From JAJPHI01 sp035541875 (GTDB taxonomy: Bacteria > Desulfobacterota > Binatia > Binatales > Binataceae), in assembly GCA_035541875.1 (NCBI GenBank), contig DATKML010000003.1, positions 1-64,000 on the forward strand: 64,000 bases of DNA, in the 5' to 3' direction. Position numbers and translations under genes: made by a program. The notes under the pieces were generated by a model. That model did no database searches. It was not told the DNA's origin and saw only the letters and a list, made by a program, of their open reading frames with translations. Of the stretch, positions 57,772-64,000 are shown in pieces. The number at the start of each line of letters is the position of its first letter. Position 1 is the stretch's first letter.

Positions 57772-59145
57772 GTGGCTGATCGAATCCATCGAGCACCGGC
57801 AAAGCGTCCGGGGCTCGAAGCGCGCGCCGTCGCGCTAGATATCCTGTTACGGGTCGAGCGCGAAAAGGCCTTTGCCGATGTCCTGCTGGGTCACCGGTTG
57901 CCGGCGGTCACGAATCCGGCCGATCGGCGCCTGATCACGCAGCTCGTGCTCGGTACAATCGCATGGCAACTCCGCATCGATTACGAACTCGCGCGTTATT
58001 CCAGCCGTAAAATCGAAGAGCTCGATCCGGCCGTTCGCGCGATCTTGCGTATGGGGCTTTATCAGTTGCGTTGGCTCACGCGTATTCCGAATCATGCGGT
58101 AGTCGATACTTCCGTCGAGCTGACGCGAACGACCCCCCGGCTTGCGGCAGCCGGAGGCTTCGTGAATGCGATTCTGCGGAGCGCGCTCCGCAAGTCGGTT
58201 GATTTGCCTGATCGCGCAAAGGACGAAACTGGGTTCCTCGCGGTGGCGTACTCTCACCCGCGCTGGATGGTCGAACGGTTCATCACATGGTTCGGCGTCG
58301 CAGACGCTGAGGCGATTATGCGCGCCAACAACGAAGCTGCCCCAACGGCGCTGCGGCTGAATCTTCGGCGCGGCACTCCGGACGAAATATGCGAGCGGAT
58401 CACGCGCGATGGGATGACGATCGCGCGGCGCGGTCCGCTGCCTGAAACGGTCGTTCTCGACGGCGCTCCGTTATTCAATTCGGACTCCTTTCGCGAAGGG
58501 CTGTTTACGATCCAATCGGAGGCCTCGCAGATGGTCGCGCGGTTGCTTGATCCAGCACCGGGCTCGACCGTAGTCGATTGCGCTGCCGCTCCGGGCGGCA
58601 AGAGTACGCATCTGGCCGAGTTGGTTGGCGGGGCGGGAAGGGTTCTGGCGTTGGATCGCAATCAGGCGGGTCTCGTCCACGCGCGATCGGTAGCGAAACG
58701 CCTCGGCCATAAAAATATCGATTGGGCCTGCTGCGATAGCGCCGACGGGCTGCCGGTACGAACAACGTCGGCGCACAACGTTCTTCTCGATGCTCCCTGC
58801 ACGGGGAGCGGCACGATGCGCGAGCATCCGGAACTACGATGGCGTCTTCAGCCGGGAGATTTCGCGCGGATGGCGAAGCTACAGGAGCAGATGCTTGAGC
58901 AGGCGGCCGCAGTCACTGCGCCGGGCGGCGCTGTCGTCTATTCCGTCTGTAGTCTTGCGCCGCAGGAGGGGGCGAATGAGATTGGGACTTTTCTCCAGCA
59001 GCAACCCGAGTTCAGCGTCGACGAAAAGCCCTCTTCGCTCGATTGCTTTGCTGGACTCGTAGATGCCGATGGCTTCGTGCGCACACGACCTGATCGCGAT
59101 GCTCAAGACGGTTTCTTCGCTGCGCGTCTGATCCGGCGAAGCTAA
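57772..59145 (+). CDS. rsmB: 16S rRNA (cytosine-967-C5) methyltransferase RsmB
   Basis: A 457-residue enzyme. An N-terminal NusB-like RNA-binding domain (residues about 10-150) precedes the SAM-dependent methyltransferase. The latter has motif I DCAAAPGGKSTHLAEL, motif IV LLDAPCTGSGTMREHPELRW and motif VI VYSVCSLAPQEGANEI, with the two catalytic Cys in the last two. It methylates C967 of 16S rRNA. It starts at GTG 57772 and ends one base before the rlpA stop on the other strand. Confidence 0.96.
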   Translation: MADRIHRAPAKRPGLEARAVALDILLRVEREKAFADVLLGHRLPAVTNPADRRLITQLVLGTIAWQLRIDYELARYSSRKIEELDPAVRAILRMGLYQLRWLTRIPNHAVVDTSVELTRTTPRLAAAGGFVNAILRSALRKSVDLPDRAKDETGFLAVAYSHPRWMVERFITWFGVADAEAIMRANNEAAPTALRLNLRRGTPDEICERITRDGMTIARRGPLPETVVLDGAPLFNSDSFREGLFTIQSEASQMVARLLDPAPGSTVVDCAAAPGGKSTHLAELVGGAGRVLALDRNQAGLVHARSVAKRLGHKNIDWACCDSADGLPVRTTSAHNVLLDAPCTGSGTMREHPELRWRLQPGDFARMAKLQEQMLEQAAAVTAPGGAVVYSVCSLAPQEGANEIGTFLQQQPEFSVDEKPSSLDCFAGLVDADGFVRTRPDRDAQDGFFAARLIRRS

Positions 59146-59637
59146 TCAGTCATTACAAGGCGGACTCGCGTCGGGCGGCGAGTGGATACTGACCAATCGC
59201 ACCGATGCGACACCCTCGCGTTCCATCCCGAGTTCGCGGGCCGCACGATGAGAGAGATCGAGGCTGCGACCAGAGACGAAGGGACCGCAGTCGTTGATAC
59301 GCACTTCGACCATATTGCCGTTATCGACGTTCATCAGGCGCACGATCGAGCCCATCGGGATCGACGTGGAAGCTGCGGTCAGCAGTTCCGGATCGAAGCG
59401 CTCGCCGCTGCTGGTGTGTTTCCCTGCGAAACCCGGTCCGTACCAGGAGGCGCGTACTATCTGAACCGGCGCCGGACGCGGCGGTTCCGGCGGTGGCTGG
59501 GGTACGGAAGCCAGCGGCGGAGGCTCCTCCATCGAGTCGGGAACGGTCTGAACGGCGCACGCTGAAAAGAGCGAACTCACAGCCACCAGCGCCAACAGAC
59601 ATATTGGTCGAAAATAGTTCTTCAGCGAGTTACTCAA
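59146..59637 (-). CDS. rlpA: RlpA-family septal-ring lipoprotein / lytic transglycosylase
   Basis: About 163 residues from TTG 59637, which has a GGGGGGGAG site; an open frame to 60033 overlaps rpe and is not used. The N-terminus is a lipoprotein signal ending LFSAC (Cys about 27), then a Pro-rich linker (PPPLASVPQPPPEPPRP) and the double-psi barrel: RASWYGPGFAGKHTSSGERFD, TAASTSIPMGSIVRLMNVDNG and INDCGPFVSGRSLDLSHRAA. RlpA cleaves glycan strands lacking stem peptides. It has no SPOR domain. Confidence 0.88.
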   Translation of the reverse strand: MSNSLKNYFRPICLLALVAVSSLFSACAVQTVPDSMEEPPPLASVPQPPPEPPRPAPVQIVRASWYGPGFAGKHTSSGERFDPELLTAASTSIPMGSIVRLMNVDNGNMVEVRINDCGPFVSGRSLDLSHRAARELGMEREGVASVRLVSIHSPPDASPPCND

Positions 59638-59907
59638 AATCCGCTCCCCCCCCACCCGAACCCTCCAACACGCGCCCCCGTTGAGCTCCGCGTTAGTGGA
59701 GTGATCGATTCGGTCGGAATTTGATTGAATGATAGATGGAGCAACGCGGGTGCCATCGCGATGGATAGCGAGCCCATCAAAGCCCAAGCGTGTTCGCCAG
59801 GCTTTCGTCTTCGAGTCGGCGATCAAACTAAATAGCTGTGCTCGTAATTGCGATTCCGCAACTGCGGGCGCTCGATTTCGCACCCGCCAGCGACTAACCT
59901 TTTGAGC

Positions 59908-60573
59908 GTGCGACCGGCTACACGTATTGCCCCATCGATTCTTTCTGCGGATTTTGCAGCCCTCGGCGAGGAGATTCGCCGGGTCGAGGCTGCGGGGGCG
60001 GATCTCATCCACTTCGATGTGATGGATGGGCATTTCGTGCCCAATCTTTCAGTGGGAATCCCGGTGCTGAAATCGGTTCGAGCGATCACCAAGCTGCCGC
60101 TCGATGCGCATCTGATGATCACCGAACCGGCGCGCTATCTGAAGCCTTTTGCCGAAGCCGGCGCCGATATGATTTCCGTCCATGCCGAGGTTTGCGACGA
60201 CCTGCCCGCAATCGCCAAACAGATGCATGATTTGGGTGTCCGGGCTTCCGTCGCGATCAATCCCGACACACCGGTTGATCGGGTGCTGGCAGCCGCCGAG
60301 CATCTCGACATGATTCTCGTGATGAGCGTGCATCCGGGCTTTGGCGGGCAGGGCTTTATTCCCGGGAGCCTCGATAAACTCCGTCAGATTCGAGCAGAAC
60401 TCGATCGGCGCGAACTGAACGTCGATCTCGAAATCGACGGCGGTATCAAGGTCGACAATATCGCGAGCGTCGCGCAGGCCGGAGCGAACGTTTTCGTATC
60501 GGGTTCCGGCATCTTCGGACAAAAAGATTACGCCGGGATTATCGATCAGATGCGCCGCGCGGCCCGCGCGTAG
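59908..60573 (+). CDS. rpe: Ribulose-phosphate 3-epimerase
   Basis: About 221 residues from GTG 59908 (VRPATRIAPSILSADF). The family signature is APSILSADFAALGEEI, HFDVMDGHFVPNLSVG with metal-binding His and Asp, LDAHLMI, VMSVHPGFGGQGFI and EIDGGIKVDNI with the second catalytic Asp. It interconverts ribulose-5-phosphate and xylulose-5-phosphate. It belongs to the common def-fmt-rsmB-rpe neighbourhood. Only 5 bases separate its stop from that of the next, leftward gene. Confidence 0.95.
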   Translation: MRPATRIAPSILSADFAALGEEIRRVEAAGADLIHFDVMDGHFVPNLSVGIPVLKSVRAITKLPLDAHLMITEPARYLKPFAEAGADMISVHAEVCDDLPAIAKQMHDLGVRASVAINPDTPVDRVLAAAEHLDMILVMSVHPGFGGQGFIPGSLDKLRQIRAELDRRELNVDLEIDGGIKVDNIASVAQAGANVFVSGSGIFGQKDYAGIIDQMRRAARA

Positions 60574-60578
60574 ACGGG

Positions 60579-61517
60579 CTATCCGCCAAGCGCAGCACGC
60601 AAAGCAGCGCTGGCGTCCGCAATAGCCTGCTTCGAAATATCGAGCACCGTCGGCATCCCGAAAAAGCCATGAGTCACACCGTCGTAGCGCTTGAGCGCGA
60701 CGGTTACGCCCTCTTCACGTAAACGGGCGGCGTAGGCTTCGCCCTCATCGCGCAAAGGATCGAATTCCGCGGTAATCACGAAGGCGGGTGGCAGGCCGCG
60801 CAGTGTCCTGGCGTAGGCGGGGCAGGCGTACGGATTCGTATGATCCTCCGCATCTGCAAGATAGTGGCCCCAGAACCAGTCCATGTCGGCTCGCGAGAGG
60901 ATGTAATAGCTGTCCTTGGCGAACTCGCGATGGGACGGCGTGTCGAGCACGCTCGTCGTCGCAGGATAGACCAGCAGTTGATAAGCGAGCGGCAGATTCG
61001 CGCGATCCCGCGCCATCAGAGCGACGGCCGCGGCCAGGTTGCCGCCCGCGCTTGTACCACCAACGGCGATACGTTTCGGATCGACGCCGAGAGCAGAGGC
61101 ATTGTCAGCGACCCACTTCGTGGCGGTGTAGCAATCTTCGGGTGCCGCGGGGAATTTGTGCTCAGGCGCAAGGCGGTAGTCGACCGATACTGTGACGCAT
61201 CCCGCCGCGTTGGTGAGCATCCGGCACGGCTGATCGGTCATATTGATATCACCCACAACCCATCCGCCGCCGTGAAAATAGATCAAGGCACCAAAGGGTC
61301 CCTTGCCCTCCGGGGTGTAGATACGTACCGGAATCTCGCCGCCGGGTCCCGGGATAGTGCGGTCGACTACTTGCGCGACCTGTACAGCGTTCGGACCTTG
61401 CACCACGCGCCGCGAAGTCATCTTGCGCGCCTCGATCGGCGTCATCGTATGGAAGGCCGGGACTTCCGCCGCAACCATCGCGTCGAGCAATGCTTTCATC
61501 TGGGGATCGAGTGGCAT
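60579..61517 (-). CDS. Alpha/beta hydrolase, hormone-sensitive-lipase type
   Basis: A 312-residue esterase. The HSL-family oxyanion motif is YFHGGGWVVGD (about residue 80), the nucleophile elbow GGTSAGGNLAAA (Ser about 155), the acid is Asp in EFDPLRDEGEAYA and the His in YDGVTHGFFGMP. Such enzymes hydrolyse short- to medium-chain esters. It is the first of four leftward genes that read as a catabolic unit. Confidence 0.92.
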   Translation of the reverse strand: MPLDPQMKALLDAMVAAEVPAFHTMTPIEARKMTSRRVVQGPNAVQVAQVVDRTIPGPGGEIPVRIYTPEGKGPFGALIYFHGGGWVVGDINMTDQPCRMLTNAAGCVTVSVDYRLAPEHKFPAAPEDCYTATKWVADNASALGVDPKRIAVGGTSAGGNLAAAVALMARDRANLPLAYQLLVYPATTSVLDTPSHREFAKDSYYILSRADMDWFWGHYLADAEDHTNPYACPAYARTLRGLPPAFVITAEFDPLRDEGEAYAARLREEGVTVALKRYDGVTHGFFGMPTVLDISKQAIADASAALRAALGG

Positions 61518-61545
61518 CAGTGAGGCTCCTTCTGGATGAACAATA

Positions 61546-62418
61546 TCAGACGTAAAGTGCGGCGAGGCGCTCGAGTTCGGCTTGGTAGGTGCTGTGGGTC
61601 ATACGCGTGCCGATTTGCATGATCACGAAGCGATGCGCGCCTGCGTCCTCATACTCGCGCAAGCCGCTTTGCACACTGGCCCGATCGCCGCGCAATTCGC
61701 GCTTCATGATCGTGATATCGAGTTGATTGAAGTCCCGACCCGTGCGGGCACATTCGCCTCGAAGCTTGCCAAGCTCTTCGCGCAGCACCTGTGGCTGCAG
61801 GAAGATCGGACACCAGCCGTCGCCCCACTGCGCAACCCATAGGAGGGCGTTCTTGTCCTTACTGCCGATTAGAATCGGCGGCCCACCTTGGCGTGCCGGC
61901 TTCGGATAGAGTTTCACGAGAGGGAACTTGACGTACTTGCCGTCGAATGAAGCTTCCTCCTTGGTCCACAGCTCGCGCATCGCCGCGACGTACTCTTTGG
62001 TTTGAGTCCAGCGATGAGGAAAGTCGCAGCCGAGAATCTCCGATTCCTCCTTAAGCCATCCCGCGCCGATTCCAAGCATCAGGCGACCATCAGACAAATG
62101 ATCGAGCGTCGCGGCTTCGTTCGCCGTGAGAATTGGATTCCGCTCCGGCACGAGCATCACGCCGGTTGCGACTTTGAGTCGAGTCGTCGCGCCTGCTGCC
62201 AGGGACATCGCGACGAAGGGATCGCATACGTGGGAGTAGGCTTCGGGAATCTGGCCTTGCCCCGGCGGCGATTCCGGCAGCGGCGTGGTCGTATGGACCG
62301 GGATAATCGCGTGTTCCGGAATCCATAACGATTCGAAGCCGAGAGCCTCCATCTTCCGGGCGAGATTCGCCGGATCGACCGTGTATTCGTTGACCGTAAA
62401 GAGGATGCCGATCTTCAT
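61546..62418 (-). CDS. LLM-class F420-dependent oxidoreductase
   Basis: A 290-residue luciferase-like protein starting MKIGILFTVNEYTVDP with LARKMEALGFESLWIPEHA, SLAAGATTRLKVATGVMLVPERNP, LSDGRLMLGIGAGWLKEE and ALLWVAQWGDGWCPIF. These are typical of the F420-dependent subgroup. The substrate is unknown. It is 17 bases from the P450 gene and 29 from the esterase gene on the same strand. Confidence 0.87.
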   Translation of the reverse strand: MKIGILFTVNEYTVDPANLARKMEALGFESLWIPEHAIIPVHTTTPLPESPPGQGQIPEAYSHVCDPFVAMSLAAGATTRLKVATGVMLVPERNPILTANEAATLDHLSDGRLMLGIGAGWLKEESEILGCDFPHRWTQTKEYVAAMRELWTKEEASFDGKYVKFPLVKLYPKPARQGGPPILIGSKDKNALLWVAQWGDGWCPIFLQPQVLREELGKLRGECARTGRDFNQLDITIMKRELRGDRASVQSGLREYEDAGAHRFVIMQIGTRMTHSTYQAELERLAALYV

Positions 62419-62434
62419 CGCGGGTTTCCGCTCC

Positions 62435-63613
62435 TTAGGCCGCTAGCTTCATCGGCAGATGCTTGATGCCACGCAGCAGTACCGAGCTGACCCGTTCAAC
62501 ATGATCGCGATCAATCGCAAAGGATGGGCAGGCCTTGAACATTTCTTCGAGGCCAACCTTCGCCTCCAGTCGAGCCAACTGTGCACCGAGGCAGAAGTGC
62601 GTGCCGAAGCCGAACGCCAGATGCTCACTTGCGTCGCGCGCCGGGTCAAAACGGTCTGCATTGGAAAACTTCCTTTCATCCCGATTGGCTGAACCGATCA
62701 AAAGAAAGGCGACAGAGTTCGCTGGGATCTTTTTGCCGCTCAGTTCCACGTCCTGAGTCGTGCGGCGAAAGACGATCTGCACCGGCGATTCGTAGCGCAG
62801 CACCTCTTCGAGCATCTGCGGAATCCTGGCGTGGTCCTTACGAACCTTCTCCAATTCCCCCGGATGAGCAGTCAGCGTCAGCATCGTGTTGCTGAGCAGA
62901 TTCATCGTGGTTTCGTTGCCGGCGAGCAGAATCAGCATCGCCATCGCCAAAACTTCGTCAGCGCTGAGCGTCTGACGCTCTTCATCGGCCTGCACGAGCA
63001 CGGTCAGGAGATCTTCGCGCGGAGTTTTCTTGCGATCGGCGATCGCCTGCTGGAAATAGGCGCGCATCTCGGCATTGGTCTTCATTACCTCAGCACGCAC
63101 CGCCTCATCGGTAGGACGACCTGTGCCGATTACGACGTTGTCCGACCAGCGCTTGAAGTCGATGCGTCGCTCGGTTTCGACGCCAAGCATCTCCGCGATA
63201 ACGATCACGGGGAAGGCGCCCGAGAACTCGCGTACGAAGTCGAACTCCGACTTGGCGCTCGCATCGCGGATCAACTCAGCCGCGATAGCGCGGATGCGCG
63301 CTTCCAGTCGCCCGACCATCCGCGGCGTGAAGCCCTTGTTGACCAGCTTGCGCAGTCGGCTGTGATCGGGCGGGTCGGTTTCGATCATCCAGGGAACTTC
63401 AGGCGCAGGATTCAGGTCACCGATCGATTGGCCGAGCCAATGAGCCGACGAAAAGATCTGCGGATTCCGCAACGCGAAATCAACGTCGGTGTAGCGGCTG
63501 ATCGCCCAGCATTGCAGCGGCTCCAACCACGCAATCGGATTATCGCGGCGCAGTTCGACGTAGTAGGGATACGGATTGGCCTGAACTTCGGGCAGGACCG
63601 GATTGTACTCCAT
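62435..63613 (-). CDS. Cytochrome P450
   Basis: A 392-residue bacterial P450. The I-helix is LLAGNETTMNL (the AGxET oxygen-activation motif), the K-helix ExxR is EVLRYESP, and the haem Cys ligand is in FGFGTHFCLGAQLARLE. It probably oxidises a hydrophobic substrate with electrons from a ferredoxin/reductase pair, perhaps the one at 6467-7578. It lies between a CMD-family gene and an LLM gene. Confidence 0.94.
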   Translation of the reverse strand: MEYNPVLPEVQANPYPYYVELRRDNPIAWLEPLQCWAISRYTDVDFALRNPQIFSSAHWLGQSIGDLNPAPEVPWMIETDPPDHSRLRKLVNKGFTPRMVGRLEARIRAIAAELIRDASAKSEFDFVREFSGAFPVIVIAEMLGVETERRIDFKRWSDNVVIGTGRPTDEAVRAEVMKTNAEMRAYFQQAIADRKKTPREDLLTVLVQADEERQTLSADEVLAMAMLILLAGNETTMNLLSNTMLTLTAHPGELEKVRKDHARIPQMLEEVLRYESPVQIVFRRTTQDVELSGKKIPANSVAFLLIGSANRDERKFSNADRFDPARDASEHLAFGFGTHFCLGAQLARLEAKVGLEEMFKACPSFAIDRDHVERVSSVLLRGIKHLPMKLAA

Positions 63614-63649
63614 GACCTTGCTCCTTTGGATGATCGCTTATAGAGATCG

Positions 63650-64000
63650 CTATTTCTTGGGCTCCGTCAGTTCACGATAAACGCGCATCGCCTCGACGGC
63701 GGTCGGCACGCCGCTGTACTGCGAGAGATGGATGATCAGTTCTTTGATCTCCTCCTTGGTGATACCGAGGTTCATCGCGCCGCGCATATGGATCTTCAAC
63801 TCGGGTGCACGGCCCAGCGCAGTAAGGGCGGCCATCGTGATAAACGAGCGGATCTTGATCGGCAATCCGGGGCGACCCCAGACCGCGCCGAAAACCTGAT
63901 CGTTAAGGAAATCTGCGAAGCCGGGATCAAACTGGCTTAGATACTCGTGGCCCGCTTTGGCGGCCTTCTCGCCGAATAAAGCGGTGCGGATTTCAGTGCC
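63650..64000 (-). CDS. Carboxymuconolactone-decarboxylase family protein, partial
   Basis: The 3' part of a gene running off the right edge, 116 codons on the reverse strand, open to base 64000. The sequence TEIRTALFGEKAAKAGHEYLSQFDPGFADFLNDQV, then WGRPGLPIKIRSFITMAALTALG, ELKIHMRGAMNLGITKEEIKELIIHLSQYSGVPTA, has CMD-family features: the IRSFITMAAL helix, the A.N.G.T..EI.E...H...Y.G.P.A motif. The family includes 4-carboxymuconolactone decarboxylase and AhpD-like enzymes; the Cys-x2-Cys of AhpD is absent, which favours the decarboxylase side. Confidence 0.87.
   Translation of the reverse strand, partial: GTEIRTALFGEKAAKAGHEYLSQFDPGFADFLNDQVFGAVWGRPGLPIKIRSFITMAALTALGRAPELKIHMRGAMNLGITKEEIKELIIHLSQYSGVPTAVEAMRVYRELTEPKK

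Noticed and set aside
59638..60033. The long N-terminal extension of RlpA
   Set aside because: It overlaps rpe on the other strand, has no protein-like sequence, and the lipoprotein signal starts at TTG 59637 with a good ribosome site.
1..64000. CRISPR arrays, integrases, transposases and rRNA genes
   Set aside because: None were found; no regularly spaced repeats or recombinase motifs are visible.

Overview
The window looks like a chromosomal segment of a GC-rich, Gram-negative, aerobically respiring bacterium. Lipoprotein lipoboxes, a TatA pore subunit, an RlpA cell-wall protein, complex I genes and a c-type cytochrome support this. The gene mix (many luciferase-like flavin/F420 oxidoreductases, PF04909-type amidohydrolases, a thiolase/DUF35 pair, P450, acyl-CoA dehydrogenase, LexA, MutS2, dimeric GlyRS, pyruvate phosphate dikinase) recalls uncultivated soil lineages formerly placed in Deltaproteobacteria, such as Binatota. 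That placement is an inference from gene content only, with low confidence. No rRNA, CRISPR array, prophage or insertion sequence was recognised. One tRNA gene (Pro, anticodon CGG) is present.

Layout. 0-2 kb: a secreted Kelch-repeat protein cut by the left edge. 2-5.6 kb: tatA, the carbon-starvation transporter cstA with a small YbdD/YjiX-type partner, and a histidine kinase broken by an in-frame stop. 5.6-11 kb: lexA, a ferredoxin with a ferredoxin-reductase-like flavoprotein, mutS2 and a luciferase-like oxidoreductase. 11-16.5 kb: an acyl-CoA carboxylase beta subunit, then two toxin-antitoxin pairs flanking a luciferase-like oxidoreductase and an AtzG-like/amidase pair. 16.5-28 kb: a catabolic island with a VOC protein, amidohydrolases, SnoaL-like, DUF35 and thiolase-like proteins, ArgE-like and D-aminoacylase-like hydrolases, and an HtrA-like protein whose catalytic triad is lost. 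28-35.4 kb: ppdK, glyS, a phosphodiesterase, two small exported proteins, glnB, plsY and tRNA-Pro.

35.4-43.9 kb: a leftward operon encoding the whole hydrophilic arm of complex I (nuoB, G, I, C, D and a fused nuoE-F) with an MFS transporter gene inside it and an unknown gene translationally coupled at its end. No membrane-arm subunit (A, H, J-N) is present. 44-48.6 kb: a second histidine kinase, inactivated twice, then an oxidative-stress module of a Fur-family regulator with a near-perfect Fur box, rubrerythrin, a GlpC/HdrD-like Fe-S protein and DUF3501. 48.6-51 kb: a frameshifted membrane glycosyltransferase-like gene. 51-60.6 kb: acyl-CoA dehydrogenase and the housekeeping genes def, fmt, rsmB and rpe, separated by a cytochrome c, a small periplasmic protein, a two-gene chromate-type transporter and a possible CYTH/VTC-fold protein. 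60.6-64 kb: a second leftward catabolic block (esterase, luciferase-like oxidoreductase, P450, carboxymuconolactone-decarboxylase family, the last cut by the right edge).

Recurring oddities are three disrupted reading frames and two genes whose best-placed start codon is AUU behind a good Shine-Dalgarno sequence. These are either real biology or sequence errors, and reads would be needed to decide.
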